Assembly: GCF_026151205.1 (NCBI RefSeq)
Contig: NC_087076.1
Location: 11,756,902-11,820,901, forward strand
Direction: 5' to 3'
From: Bolinopsis microptera
Taxonomy: Eukaryota > Ctenophora > Tentaculata > Lobata > Bolinopsidae
Length of the DNA: 64,000 nucleotides
How positions within the stretch are numbered: the first letter of the stretch is position 1; every line of letters begins with the position of its first letter. Positions 1 through 12,535 of this stretch are shown piece by piece. Under the pieces are notes generated by a model, which worked only from the letters and a program-made list of their open reading frames with translations, had not been told where the DNA came from and made no database searches. Position numbers and translations under genes: made by a program.

Positions 1-840
1 ACCGGTATACCTATAACGGGGGCGATATTAGTACAATTTTGTTAGAACACCTCCTCCCGTATTATTGAGAATAAATTTACTTTTCCATACAATTGTGCAC
101 TTCAGTCGTATAGCAAACCTGCAGAAAAGCATGAAATGCTTTAATGATAAAAGATTCGTTTGTTACATAATCATGCTTTTTTTGAGTCGAGGAATACAAA
201 ATATGATGTTAACAAAACACAACTTTAAAGAACGATCAAAATTCTTACAAAGTTTTATTATAAAACTCTGTGACTGTTAAAAAGTATTAGGTAAATGATT
301 TTTTTAATTCTGCCTTGATGGTCTGTAGCTTTTTCTCCTGTTTCCCATTTTGAGGAAGTCAATCCTGATCTTCTTAGAAATTGTGCAGTAGAGTGTCGAC
401 GGGTCTGAGAACTCCAACAAATGAGGCATGCAATATCTTCTTCTACAGTCTTTTCAAAAACTTGTTAACATTCTGAGTTATATTATTGTCATAACAACGA
501 ATAGAATTTAAAAAGTAGCTCAACTCTAATAACTTAACTTTATAGTCATCTGATCGTGACAATCATTTTAGTTTTAATACTGTCAAAACAATAAACAGAA
601 GTAGCTCATCTCTTATAATAATAACTAGACTTTGGAACCACTGAAAACCACCGAATTGGATATATTTTTTGTGTTTAAGGTAATATCTTAAATTTGGCAC
701 ATAGAAACTCGCTCAAACTTACACAGATTATTCGTCCTATAACCACCATACTTTCAAAGTTTCAAGAAAATCGTACGGTATATATATAGGATCTGACATA
801 AACTATTGTCCAAATAACCTATTTTCTGAGTCGGACAGAT
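1..840. other. Unassigned AT-rich sequence
   Basis: I see no recognisable gene, RNA or mobile-element signature. The only reading frames are short and biased by AT-richness. The block ends where the 57-bp minisatellite begins. Confidence 0.4.
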
Positions 841-865
841 GTCGCTGTCGGACAGATGTCGGCCA

Positions 866-2090
866 ATCCTAGAATGGAGCTGTGTAACTGGAGTAATGTG
901 AGATATTGGAAGTAAACTTACCCCGCTAGAATGAAGCAGTGAAATTAAAATAATGTGAGATATTGAAAGTAAACTTATCCCGCTAGAATGGAGTTGTGAA
1001 ACTAGAGTAATGTGAGATATTGGAAGTAAACTTATCCCGCTAGAATGGAGTTGTGAAACTAGAGTAATGTGAGATATTGGAAGTAAACTTATCCCGCTAG
1101 AATGGAGCTGTGAAACTAGAGTAATGTGAGATATTGGAAGTAAACTTACCCTGCTAGAATGGAGCTGTGTAACTGGAATAATGTGAGATATTTGAAGTAA
1201 ACTTACCCTGCTAGAATGGAGCTGTGTAACTGGAATAATGTGAGATATTGGAAGTAAACTTACCCTGCTAGAATGAAGCAGTGAAATCAAAGTAATGTGA
1301 GATATTGAAAGTTAACTTACCCCGCTAGAATGAAGCTGTGAAACTAGAGTAATGTGAGATATTGAAAGTAAACTTATCCCGCTAGAATGGAGTTGTGAAA
1401 CTAGAGTAATGTGAGATATTGGAAGTAAACTTATCCCGCTAGAATGAAGCAGTGAAATTAAAGTAATGTGAGATATTGAAAGTAAACTTATCCCGCTTGA
1501 ATGGAGTTGTGAAACTAGAGTAATGTGAGATATTGGAAGTAAACTTACCCTGCTAGAATGCAAATGAAGCTGTGTAACTGGAGTAATGTGAGATATTGGA
1601 AGTAAACTTACCCCGCTAGAATGGAGTTGTGAAACTAGAGTAATGTGAGATATTGGAAATAAACTTACCCTGCTAGAATGGAGCTGTGAAACTGGAATAA
1701 TGTGAGATATTGGAAGTAAACTTACCCTGCTAGAATGAAGCAGTGAAATTAAACTAATTTCGGGATAAGTTTACTTCCAATATCTCACATTACTCCAGTT
1801 ACACAGCTCCATTCTAGCAGGGTAAATTTACTTCCAATATCTCACATTACTCCAGTTACACAGCTCCATTCTAGCAGGGTAAATTTACTTCCAATATCTC
1901 ACATTACTCCAGTTATACACAGCTCCATTCTAGCAGGGTAAGTTTACTTCCAATATCTCACATTACTCCAGTTATACACAGCTCCATTCTAGCAGGGTAA
2001 GTTTACTTCCAATATCTCACATTACTCTAGTTTCACAACTCCATTCTAGCGGGATAAGTTTACTTTCAATATCTCACATTACTTTAAATA
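866..2090. repeat. 57-bp minisatellite with an internal orientation switch
   Basis: A unit of about 57 bp, recognisable by GTAATGTGAGATATTGGAAG and TAAACTTACCCTGCTAGAAT, repeats about 15 times in one direction from about 870 to 1755. It then continues in the reverse complement for about 5-6 units to 2090. Units differ by point changes (CCCGCTA or CCCTGCTA, GGAGCTGTG or GAAGCAGTG). The junction near 1757 joins the two orientations head-to-head, so the single strand could fold into a large hairpin. Long minus-strand reading frames here are repeat artefacts (LHSSRVSLLPISHI-type repeats), not genes. Confidence 0.9.
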
Positions 2091-2092
2091 TT

Positions 2093-2262
2093 AGTTAAAC
2101 TAATCTCTGTCACATAACATACTTGAAATAAAGTTCACAATTACTGTGAACTCAAATGTATTATATAAAACACACTCACAACTGATCGTACAGTTTAAAA
2201 TGGAACAAAATAAGATAGAATAATTGATCAAATGTTAAAAATAAGTTGATTTAGTAGAAGCA
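2093..2262 (+). repeat. ~160-bp direct repeat, left copy
   Basis: This block (start ATTAGTTAAACTAATCTCTG) recurs at 7466-7617 in the same orientation with few differences. The two copies bracket the inverted duplication and the LINE fragment (2326-7464). Either an ancestral repeat was interrupted by insertions or the two are independent copies of one dispersed repeat. Confidence 0.75.
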
Positions 2263-2987
2263 AATATTATTAATCAACTATATACAGCAAACACAAGATA
2301 ATAGTTAGGGAATAATGTAAAATGTCTGGGAAAAAATTTGCAACAAGCTGATTTTTACAGGAATGTGTTGTCCATAGTGTCAGGAACCACCCCAAAGAGT
2401 TTCCAATCTGGATCTGTTGAGCAAAAAAAGTTACAGCCAATTTTCTTCAGGCGCGTATGTCAGCCTGAGGACCGCACTTGAAAAACTCGTAACTATCGTA
2501 ATAAAGACCCCCAGGAGCACCATAGGGGGTGCAAAATGACCGCAATAGTGACATTATGTGTGGCGAATCAGTGTTTCAGGGTCGTCAGATCTTTACTTAT
2601 TGAGATAATTTCATTTTTATAGGCTAACCTCTCAAAAATTTACTAAAATTTTGAAATTTTACTTAAATTTGGAAATTTAGCAAAATTGTTGTACAATTAA
2701 AACATTGTCTAGTTATCAGTATTCAAATTCTAAAATTTACTTTCAATTGTCAATTGATCCTTATATTAGTATAGTAAATAATATACATATCACATCAAAT
2801 TCTGTAAAAAAAGGTCCTGAATTATTAGCATGGTGTCTTTGATTGGCAACTATTAGGTCACTTCTGGCTATCCCATTTCCTCAGAGTTGTTTGATTCTCC
2901 TGAATCGTCCTGTCTTTCGGGTGCATTAGTGCAACTTAATCCATGACATTGGCCACATGCAGGTAGACATTTAAAGCCATACTTCCG

Positions 2988-4466
2988 TCAGGAACACCTT
3001 AAGTACTTACAAGGGTTCTCAACCTCCACCGAGCAATTGCAGCAAATGAGGTTGAGCATCCCTGCCGGGGCAATCGCAGCTTTAGTCGGGATTGGCCGGT
3101 AGTATCCTTCAGAACTCATCTCCCATCCATAATGTAGTGGATTTAGACTTGCAGTGTCGAGTGTCACCCAGTTATGGTACTGAAGATATGATCTTAATAT
3201 ATGCTCAGTTGCAGAGGATGTAGACGGTGGTAGCCTTGATGGGTTGAGTTTTTTCTTTGCTATCATTCTACTGTAGCTGTAGCTGAGAAATCTGAGAGTT
3301 TCAAGTGCCTTGGTTTTATCTCCATAGATATGTTGAAACAAGGAGTTAGGAGAGGCCAGCTTCAATTACTTCATTTGTTGAAACTCTCACAGTGAGTAAT
3401 GATGCTAAATGACCCTCCTCATGAAAAGAAACTGCCTTTTTCAATATCTTCACCTTACCAAAGCCATGTATACTGCTGACCGTGTCACATCCTGAGAAAC
3501 TGTGAACAAACAGTAATATGCGTTTTATGTTGGCATCAAGAGCATTTACTATTTTACTGATCGAGTGTGAGCCGTTTCTGGTCGTCATCACAATTTCATT
3601 GTCATTCTCAGTAAAATGATGAATAAGGAGGCAAAGTATATCAGTATCCTCTGCTTTTACCTCAACATCTTCGTAGAAGGACAAGTTTAAAGCTTTACTA
3701 GCTACCATGGTATCAGCATCATCAGTAGCTACATGTACTTCAATTCCATGTTCTGTAAAAACGTTCGACAGAAGCTTTATAAGCTCATGGTTGTTCTTTG
3801 AGTTGCTGAACAGTTTTTTCATCGGAACTGTGCACACAGTAGTACTTTTAATAGCTATATCAGAGCAGTATGCCTTGATTCTTCGCTGATGCTCATGATC
3901 TTTTGTTGATCGGCATAGCCATCAAACACAACAATCACTTTCCGCTGTTCGGATTTCGGAACTAGCTTAAGGTATTCATTAGCTATGTCGCCGTATGTTT
4001 CAAAGCCTGTGAACGAGGTAACTTGATAGAGTAGCCATCCACCATCAATTATTAATGGAGAGGATGGGTTGCTAAATGTCACAGTACAATCAACAACATT
4101 CTTGAGGTATTGCCCAAGGGCTGCCTTGTTTGCCTTTCTCATCATCTGCTCATTGTTAAAAAGACTCATCGGCATTGCTGTGAGCTCATATTGGAAGCTT
4201 TCCTCCAGTGTAGACTCTCGTTCAGATGCGAAGACAAGCCGATTAAAAATTGTCAATGAGTCTATAACAATGTCTTTTTCGTTCACCCTCACTGTCCTCT
4301 TTAGAAGGGTCAAGTTTCCTACTCGAAACTTATCGATAAAGCTTTTGCCATCCAGCTCTTTCTGGAGGGCAGTACCAACTGAAATGCAATCTTCTGGGTT
4401 GACATTATCCTTCTCTTTCTGTGATATGATTGAGTGTTGCAGTCCATAATTTATGGGCAGATTCAT
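2988..4466 (-). pseudogene. PIN/FEN1-like nuclease-fold protein, frameshifted copy (left arm)
   Basis: Three overlapping minus-strand reading frames (4466-3855, 3837-3346, 3365-2988) read as one protein of roughly 490 residues broken by frameshifts. The middle part has acidic patterns of an XPG-I/FEN1-like fold: a D-D-A-D cluster, then E-D-T-D, then SGCDTVSSIHGFGK, which resembles a helix-hairpin-helix after the nuclease core. The N-terminal part has VVFDGYA, a plausible PIN-like strand. Proteins with a GCDT..S...G.GK motif are common as uncharacterised, often repeated genes in invertebrates. The frame is lost just after VVFDGYA (near 3918) and again near 3350. I infer a dead copy of a mobile-element-associated or multicopy gene. 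Family-level assignment is moderately secure; function is unknown. Confidence 0.5.
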
Positions 4467-4752
4467 GAGTTCGCATTCTCCCTCCAGACAAACCCCCTGA
4501 TGAATTTGCAGCCTTCATTAGTCGCTGTTCGATCGACAGGTCTGTCCACACACCAGACCACTCGTGTTAATTATATCGAACTGTGTGCAGACCTACGACC
4601 TTGAACGTTTTGACTAGTGCCCCATACTGAATCTCAAGTACGGTAATCTGCTCAAGATACAGCCGTAGAGCTTTGGAGTACTGACCTCGACCTGCTTCGC
4701 ATCCGAACGAGAGTCTTCACTGGAGGAAAGCTTCCAATATGAGCTCACAGCA

Positions 4753-5929
4753 ATGCCGATGAGTCTTTTTAACAATGAGCAGATGATGAGAAAGGCAAAC
4801 AAGGCAGCCCTTGGGCAATACCTCAAGAATGTTGTTGATTGTACTGTGACATTTAGCAACCCATCCTCTCCATTAATAATTGATGGTGGATGGCTACTCT
4901 ATCAAGTTACCTCGTTCACAGGCTTTGAAACATACGGCGACATAGCTAATGAATACCTTAAGCTAGTTCCGAAATCCGAACAGCGGAAAGTGATTGTTGT
5001 GTTTGATGGCTATGCCTGATCAACAAAAGATCATGAGCATCAGCGAAGAATCAAGGCATACTGCTCTGATATAGCTATTAAAAGTACTACTGTGTGCACA
5101 GTTCCGATGAAAAAACTGTTCAGCAACTCAAAGAACAACCATGAGCTTATAAAGCTTCTGTCGAACGTTTTTACAGAACACGGAATTGAAGTACATGTAG
5201 CTACTGATGATGCTGATACCATGGTAGCTAGTAAAGCTTTAAACTTGTCCTTCTACGAAGATGTTGAGGTAAAAGCAGAGGATACTGATATACTTTGCCT
5301 CCTTATTCATCATTTTACTGAGAATGACAATGAAATTGTGATGACGACCAGAAACGGCTCACACTCGATCAGTAAAATAGTAAATGCTCTTGATGCCAAC
5401 ATAAAACGCATATTGCTGTTTGTTCACAGTTTCCCAGGATGTGACACGGTCAGCAGTATACATGGCTTTGGTAAGGTGAAGATATTGAAAAAGGCAGTTT
5501 CTTTTCATGAGGAGGGTCATTTAGCATCATTACTCACTGTGAGAGTTTCAACAAATGAAGTAATTGAAGCTGGCCTCTCCTAACTCCTTGTTTCAACATA
5601 TCTATGGAGATAAAACCAAGGCACTTGAAACTCTCAGATTTCTCAGCTACAGTAGAATGATAGCAAAGAAAAAACTCAACCCATCAAGGCTACCACCGTC
5701 TACATCCTCTGCAACTGAGCATATATTAAGATCATATCTTCAGTACCATAACTGGGTGACACTCGACACTGTAAGTCTAAATCCACTACATTATGGATGG
5801 GAGATGAGTTCTGAAGGATACTACTATACCGGCCAATCCCGACTAAAGCTGCGATTGCCCCGGCAGGGATGCTCAACCTCATTTGCTGCAATTGCTCGGT
5901 GGAGGTTGAGAACCCTTGTAAGTACTTAA
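4753..5929 (+). pseudogene. PIN/FEN1-like protein, truncated broken copy (right arm)
   Basis: This is the mirror copy of the gene in the left arm. It lacks the N-terminal ~120 residues because the palindrome arm starts inside the gene. Frames 4753-5019, 5092-5583 and 5564-5929 correspond to the left-arm frames. Here a T makes an in-frame TGA right after VVFDGYA (5017-5019), where the left arm instead lacks one base. Downstream the frame stays in register across 5020-5091, unlike the left arm. The SGCDT motif is changed to PGCDT. It is not expected to encode a working protein. Confidence 0.5.
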
Positions 5930-6681
5930 GGTGTTCCTGACGGAAGTATGGCTTTAAATGTCTACCTGCATGTGGCCAATGTCATGGATTAAGTTGCACT
6001 AATGCACCCGAAAGACAGGACGATTCAGGAGAATCAAACAACTCTGAGGAAATGGGATAGCCAGAAGTGACCTAATAGTTGCCAATCAAAAACACCATGC
6101 TAATAATTCAGGACCTTTTTTTACAGAATTTGATGTGATATGTATATTATTTACTATACTAATATAAGGATCAATTGACAATTGAAAGTAAATTTTAGAA
6201 TTTGAATACTGATAACTAGACAATGTTTTAATTGTACAACAATTTTGCTAAATTTCCAAATTTAAGTAAAATTTCAAAATTTTAGTAAATTTTTGAGAGG
6301 TTAGCCTATAAAAATGAAATTATCTCAATAAGTAAAGATCTGACGACCCTGAAACACTGATTCGCCACACATAATGTCACTATTGCGGTCATTTTGCACC
6401 CCCTATGGTGCTCCTGGGGGTCTTTATTACGATAGTTACGAGTTTTTCAAGTGCGGTCCTCAGGCTGACATACGCGCCTGAAGAAAATTGGCTGTAACTT
6501 TTTTTGCTCAACAGATCCAGATTGGAAACTCTTTGGGGTGGTTCCTGACACTATGGACAACACATTCCTGTAAAAATCAGCTTGTTGCAAATTTTTTCCC
6601 AGATGGTCCTGTATTAATGTTAATTGTCCCTAACTATAATAGAAATTAAATCATAAAATCGAGTGGCCGAGTAGTCTCGAC

Positions 6682-7464
6682 TCACCCATAACTTCTCCAA
6701 AGACGTCTATCATGAGCTTTGTACACTAAATCGTTGAAATTACTTAAACTAAATCTTTTATTTACAATCACAATAATTTGTTTTGTCATAATGTCTTTTA
6801 ATAATAAATCAAATAAATTTGAACGAGGTCTGCCCCTCCTTCCTTTGTAGTCAAAACATCCTAAACATGCAAATCTGAAAGATAAGAAGGCGGGAGTGTC
6901 ATCACCGCTTCTGAGAACGTGCCCAAGCATCTTCCATCGTGCTTTCTTGATCCTTTCAGTAAGGGGACTGACATTACATCTCATATATAAGTTCTCGTTA
7001 CTGATAACCGTAGGCCAATAGGTGTTGATTATCTGTCTCAGATGCTTCCTTTGAAGAACGTCGACAGATGCCATTACGGTTTCAGGAGCAGCCCAGCTGC
7101 TACAGTTATACAACAACACTGAAGTGACAAGAGCTTCGTATAGCTTCAGCTTTCTACTCTCACTGATCTGAACAGAACTATTCAACCAGACTTTCTTGTA
7201 GGTGTAGAAGGCAACATTGGCTTTGTTGCGTCTGTTGACAATATCTCTTTCTGAACAGAGCTTTGATCCTAATAGCACTGACTCTCGCCACTCTTCATCT
7301 CCTCTAATTTTATTGCCATGGGCATCTAAAGCATCTGTATCTGCCAAATACACTCTTGTAAACACCGTCTTTGATTCGTTAACAAAGAGACTCCAATCCT
7401 TTAGTATATCACTGGCAATCTCTAGTATCTTCACCAGGCTCTGACCATCTTCACTCAGAAGCAA
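6682..7464 (-). pseudogene. 5'-truncated non-LTR retrotransposon, C-terminal end of reverse transcriptase ORF
   Basis: A 260-residue open frame matches the region after the RT palm in APE-type LINEs. It has a LYEALVTSVLLYNCSSWA segment, then RKHLRQII, then ERIKKARWKMLGHVLRSGDD and a basic GRRGRPRSN stretch. The catalytic YADD and the endonuclease are absent, so this is a 5'-truncated insertion. It ends abruptly at about 7464 where the ~160-bp direct repeat begins. The clade is probably RTE/Ingi/Jockey-like, but this part alone does not settle it. Confidence 0.75.
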
Positions 7465-7465
7465 A

Positions 7466-7617
7466 TATTAGTTGAACTAATCTCTGTCACATAAAATACT
7501 GGAAATAAAGTTCACAACTGTGAACTCAAATGTATATAAAACACTCTCACAACTGATCGTACAGTTTAAAATGGAACAAAATAAGACAGAATAATTGATC
7601 AAATGTTAAAAATAAGC
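7466..7617 (+). repeat. ~160-bp direct repeat, right copy
   Basis: Second copy of the block at 2093-2262, shorter by small deletions (for example ACAATTACTGTGAA versus ACAACTGTGAA). Confidence 0.75.
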
Positions 7618-8350
7618 TGTTAAAAAATAAAGGTAACAGACGAGTAGCTTAAATGCGGGGCGAAGGTCTCAAATGAAGGAATTAACTGTAAATTTGCAAG
7701 GCATAGCAACCATTCAATTCGCAACGATCCAATGCGAAAATTAAAAATCACATTTGGATATAATGCGCGTGAGTGCTTATAAATTTGCTTTTGGCGGAGA
7801 TATAAACTGCGCCTTCGATTAATTACTAAAGCCAAAATTTCAGAAGCTGAATAATTTTTTAAAAAGTTTCGGTCGTTGATCACGCAATATAGGCCGTGAA
7901 CACGTTGGTGCCAATTAAATAATACGGAGGGACTCCAAAACCACACGGCGCGAACGTGCTTGTGATTTGTGATTGAGCGCGCGCCTGCCGCCCCTGCGAA
8001 AATCGTGGTACCGCTAGGCTCAACTGCTTGAGCGGTTCAAGCATGAAGTACTAACAACTAAGCAATAAATTTAGTGGGATGCTATTCATAATTCATCACG
8101 TCGTGACCCCTATTGTCGTTTTACTAGAAACTTTAACGTTTTTACGATACAGCCAGGGGGAGCTGCGCATTGGTGCGTGGTACGTGGGTCTTAACGGGTA
8201 ATACTCGTAAAATGTAAAATATCTGTTCTGCATATATTGGACCGTCGACGAGTCCAACCCGGCGCGCGTCCTAGTAGGTTGTAAACCTACAACGCGACGT
8301 GGGTCGTACAACGTATGACAAAGATGCACTATGGACGGATGATGGGTATT
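7618..8350. other. No gene seen; contains a GC-rich motif shared with 48.4 kb
   Basis: No coding evidence. At about 8246-8283 a segment containing GTCGACGAGTCCAAC followed by CGGCGCGCGTCCT is nearly repeated at about 48378-48412. Both are preceded by ACTCGTAAAAT. The nearby GTTGTAAACCTACAAC is a perfect short palindrome. Confidence 0.5.
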
Positions 8351-8640
8351 ATTAATCACTCTACACTCGACTGTCACGTAAATTTTTCAACCCGCTCTCT
8401 AGCTGGCACTGAACGACTATTCAAAATTTTAACCCTCTATGCTCTAAATCTAAATAGTAAATAGCTGCATCCGATCACAATCCTAACCCTAACCTGATCC
8501 TTAACGAACGCATATGCTGAAACCCCAATATAATCCTAAGTAGAAATTAGACTAACTTCCTTAATATACGGTCATATTATCACGTGATCGAGACAGTTTT
8601 GCGCCAATATCTCGTCAGGGAAGCTTGTTAATAGTGTATG
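8351..8640 (+). repeat. Dispersed ~300-bp repeat (TTAATCACTCTACACTCGAC family)
   Basis: It begins TTAATCACTCTACACTCGAC, includes GTCACGT, a run of degenerate AACCCTAA units, ATATGCTGAAACCC and CACGTGATCGAGACAG, and ends near ATCTCGTCAGG. Related copies lie at 48901-49205 (plus) and about 17075-17510 (minus). A looser relative lies at about 62280-62505. It is non-coding. Multiple copies make a non-autonomous mobile element likely. Confidence 0.7.
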
Positions 8641-8912
8641 TACTAAGAGCGCCAACTTGTGGGTGAGATTTTATGTCTCAAAACCCAACATATTATACAC
8701 CATTGGAAAGGTCTCATTGAGTAGAGTCATATGGTACCAAGTTTTGGGGAAATGGCTGCTCCTAGCGAAAGTTATAGCCCGTCAAAGTCCCAAAATTGTC
8801 ACTTCAGAAAATTGGGCGGTCCATCGTGTTCTTAAATTTTTTGACGAATTTTTTTAACAGCATATTGTTTATCACAGTTTTTTACACAAGATTTGCTGTA
8901 TGCCGTAATTTT
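8633..8912 (+). repeat. Inverted repeat, left member (pair with 16615-16896)
   Basis: About 280 bp beginning AGTGTATGTACTAAGAGCGC recurs as a close reverse complement at 16615-16896, 8 kb away. Differences are mainly small A/T indels. The pair could be long terminal inverted repeats of one 8.3-kb unit or two independent insertions in opposite orientation. I found no matching flanking duplication. Confidence 0.8.
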
Positions 8913-9107
8913 TAATCCATAATTAGAGTCACATTCAATTAATTTTGTCAACAGAGTTTGAAATATTTGAAGAGACAATTAATATTCCGCGTGGTTCGCG
9001 GCGCGCTTCTTTGTCTACAAATTGTTAAATTGCGCGTTACAATTCCGAGTAGCAGAAGACGTTTCCCTGAATTTTGTTGGGGATTCTGTAGGGGATTTGA
9101 CACGGAT

Positions 9108-9760
9108 TTCAAATCCCCTAATAATAGTTTCAAATTGTCCCTGGGAGTGGCCTGAGTGGGTCAAGACGTCGAAAAGTAGTTTCCCTGGTTGTTGGGGTCA
9201 GGTACTTCCTATCTAACCACCAAATCATGTTCCAAATACCCCGGAACATAAATCTCCTACAGGGGTAAAGATTCTCAGTCTTGATTTGACCTGGATTTCA
9301 GTAATTTTGGGATGTGGCCTGAGTGGGTCAAGAGTTCAAAACTCGGTTTTACTGATGGTTTGGGACAGGTACCAACTATTAAACCACCAAAACATGTTCC
9401 AAATACCCCGGAACATAAATCCCCTACAGGGGTAAAGTTTCTCAGTCTTGATTTGACCTGGATTTCAGTAATTTTGGGATGGGAGTGGCCTGAGTGAGTC
9501 AAGATGTCGAAACTCGGTCTTTCTGATGGTTCGGGACAGATAATAACTATTTAACATCCTAAAAATGTTCCAAATACCCCGGAACATAAATCCCATACAG
9601 GGGTAAAGATTCTCATTCTTGATTTGACCTGGATTTCAGTAATTTTGGGGTAGGCGTGGCCCCTGGGAGTGGCCTGATTGGGTCAAGATGTCAACCATTA
9701 AACCACCTGAAAATGTTCCAAATACCCGGGAACCCATACAAGTGTGAAATCCCCAACACA
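9108..9760 (+). repeat. ~167-185 bp tandem repeat (GGCCTGAGTGGGTCAAG units)
   Basis: Four consecutive units start with GGCCTGAGTG or a variant at 9149, 9316, 9487 and 9671. Each unit carries TGTTCCAAATACCCCGGAAC, a CCCCTACAGGGG palindrome and TTGATTTGACCTGGATTTCA. Two more diverged units lie at 20700-21075. Short reading frames inside are not supported as genes. Confidence 0.85.
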
Positions 9761-9769
9761 AATCAAGGA

Positions 9770-11690
9770 AACGTGCTCTCCCGAGCAGCGCACGAACAAT
9801 GCCAGAGTGCATTCTCGGTTTTTGTGTCGAATGTGAATTTAACTTATTCTGAAACTAGTTATTAAAAACTATGATTGGAATTAATTGTAGAGAATTCAGC
9901 TAGTAATTAGCCACGTCACTAATTACCTAATTAACCAATACATAAATTAATGAAATGGTGGCCTGGTGCCCCCATTTATGGTCTGCTTGCTCCCAACTGT
10001 ATCTAGAACCGTTTGTTAATAGAACGAGATCAGGTTATATCTTAAATCTTTATGGTATGCAACTAGTATGCTGAAGTACACCCAAACATGCGAGGAGTTT
10101 ATTGAACATTTAAAGCATTAAAGACTATTGCTGTAATCCTGTCTGTATCCCTAATAGTGAGTATTAAAATATAGATTATAGGTATCTACCATTTCACAAG
10201 TCTTAGTTCCCCAATTTGTTCTGACATCGAGTGAATCGTAATTGTAATCAGTACAATACAAGTTGAATTTAGCATCATTTTAGTTTGATTTCTGTTGCCA
10301 CTTGCCGGTCTAGAAGATGTCCGTGATATTGCGCATAATTGATCGAAGTATAATATTTGTTTCCATCGTATGTGGTGCATATAATGGTTTCAACCTTTAT
10401 TTTACTCTAAAGACATACTGTACTAGAAAATCCGTTGTCACAGGGAGGAAGCTAGAACTCAATTTTTATCGTATCATAAAATTTAAATCACAACCGAAGA
10501 TACAGGCTATTATTTCGTAGAACACTCTAAACTCAACAGTAAATGATCGAAATTTAGTTCCAAATTCTTAACACGTGCACGTGCAAGTCTCCGCCTGCTT
10601 TACTATGCACGGGAGTGGTTGTACACACAAACAGAAATTTTCGAACTATAAAATAAAAAGATTAGAATCACATTAGAATTGTCAAAGATTGAGCTAACAT
10701 TTTTATCAAATACATTACATATTGTGTAGTTATTGACTACTGATAACACATGTATAAATATGGCGAAATATCAAATATCAATTTAAAACTTGTAAATTTG
10801 CCAAATTCATGAATTAGTCTCAACTGATATATAAAATAAAGTAAAACATCGCAGCAATAAACATAAGATGAGGACATTGACAGCTCTAATAATAGATCAG
10901 AAGAAGAAAAATGGCGTTATTCAATAAAAATCGAATCGAATAGCTTAAACTACAGGTGCTAGGGCCCTTGTAAACAATCGTAATATCCTGTGAATTAAAT
11001 CGAATGATTCTAATTGGTGTTCGTCACTGATTAGAGGCAACAAAAGGATAAGCTAGTCAGCAGTAAATAGCAATGCATCAGTCAGCGAACGCCATCGATC
11101 GTAATGTGTCTTGCTCCAAGCTTTTAACACCTAAAATTATATGTTTTGAATAACAATTACATTATTCAAATGAAATAACGGAACTCAAAAAGCTCTTACG
11201 TTACAATATCTTAATAAAATTCTGGGTAACTAATTTAATTAAAACCATACCAACATTGAACCTACGTCTTACAATGAGCGCTATAATTTTTAACATAACA
11301 GAACATAACAGCTGATAACCACCTATAACAAGCATGAAGCACGTGATTAAAACCCACGATTAGGGTCGGGCAATCTATCACTACTACTGGTACCACTACC
11401 ACTACCAGGTATGAGCGTAAGCTGCGTAACAAACTTAAGATGAAACAATTGATCTCTATGTAGCACTCTGCACTATATTATATGTATACGTATCACTATT
11501 TTGCCTAGTATTACTGATAAGATGGTGGTAGAAAGTAAGCACTTATTTTCTAAATACAATGATATTTACTTTAAATATCAAGATGGCAATTACTAGCCTG
11601 GGCTGATCTTCGTGATAATATATACAGTAAAACCCCGACTTACAGTACAGTTTGGGGGGAGATAAATAGTGCGGTAAATCAGAGTTTTCA
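9770..11690. other. No recognisable feature
   Basis: AT-rich sequence with only short open frames and no domain signature. A short palindromic ACACGTGCACGTGCA lies near 10570. Nothing else can be supported. Confidence 0.4.
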
Positions 11691-11698
11691 CCAGGAGG

Positions 11699-12535
11699 TG
11701 ACCGGGATTGGCAATTTTGAGCTATCCCGGTCCCGGTCCCGGTCAAGTCACATTTTTCATCCCGGTCCCGGTCCCGGTCCCGGTCCCGGTCAAATGCTGA
11801 TTTATGATCCCGGTCCCGGTCCCGGTCAATCACTCAAATTTGCCAGGATTTTGACTGGGATCTTTTACATGATTTCATTCACTGTGATTTTAAGTTTTTA
11901 CTTTTATTCATTGTGAATTTCATCTTTAAACAACCTCTGAGCCAAATAAAACATTGTTTAAATTGCTAAACAAGTTTAAGTAATAATATAAATTGAGAGT
12001 AAGTGCAAAGTAACATCAAGTTTTCAACTCGGGCTACGCCCAATAGTCAATTGGAATTGGAGAATGAAACTGTTGAATAATTTGAGGGATCATTGATTGA
12101 GGAATGAGGAATGAGGGTGAACTTGAGTTATCAGTACATGAACATTATTGGTGTAGTACATTAGGCCCATGCCCCATATTGACGGGTTTTTTCTAGTTTT
12201 TTCTAATTTAATATTCTAGTTATTACTTATTCAAATTGTTCAATTATAATGTTAATGAAAGTTGCAGCTTTCAATATGAGAATACCAGTTTTGGTCCCGG
12301 TCATCCCGGTCATCCCGGTCATCCCGGTCAAATCCCGGTCATCCCAGTCATCCCGGTCATCCCGGTAAAATTGGATTGTTGGTCCCGGTCCCGGTCCCAG
12401 TCCCGGTAAGATAGAAATTATTGGTCCCGGTCCCAGTCCCGGTCCCGGTCCCGGTAAATTGATAATCTCAGTCCCGGTCCCGGTCCCGGTCCCGGTCAAG
12501 TCACATTTTGTATCCCGGTCCCAGTCCTGGTTTTC
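11699..12535. repeat. CCCGGT hexanucleotide arrays (two blocks)
   Basis: Runs of CCCGGT (with CCCAGT and CCCGGTCAT variants) occupy about 11725-11829 and 12293-12517, separated by ordinary AT-rich DNA. They translate as GPGPGP or RDRDRD repeats and are not credible coding sequence. Scattered single CCGGGA units continue to about 13010. Confidence 0.85.

Larger units (their letters stand above)
2326..6602. repeat. 4.28-kb inverted duplication (arms 2326-4232 and 4697-6602)
   Basis: The two arms are near-identical reverse complements of about 1.9 kb, beginning CTGGGAAAAAATTTGC and ending in its complement. They flank a unique spacer of about 460 bp. They differ by small indels: a 6-bp TGTAGC duplication near 3270 in the left arm, a 6-bp TACTAT insertion near 5824 in the right arm, and a 1-bp difference near 3918/5010. 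The arms are therefore real separate copies rather than a folded read. Each arm carries a broken copy of the same PIN/FEN1-like gene. Only the left copy extends into the spacer and keeps the 5' part of the gene. Confidence 0.9.

Noticed and set aside
754..1563. LHSSRVSLLPISHI repeat protein
   Set aside because: The 57-bp unit is a multiple of three, so it stays open by chance. The orientation flip and unit variation do not suggest coding selection.
2093..7617. LTR retrotransposon defined by the ~160-bp direct repeats
   Set aside because: There is no gag-pol, integrase, primer-binding site or polypurine tract between them. The interior is an inverted duplication and a LINE fragment.
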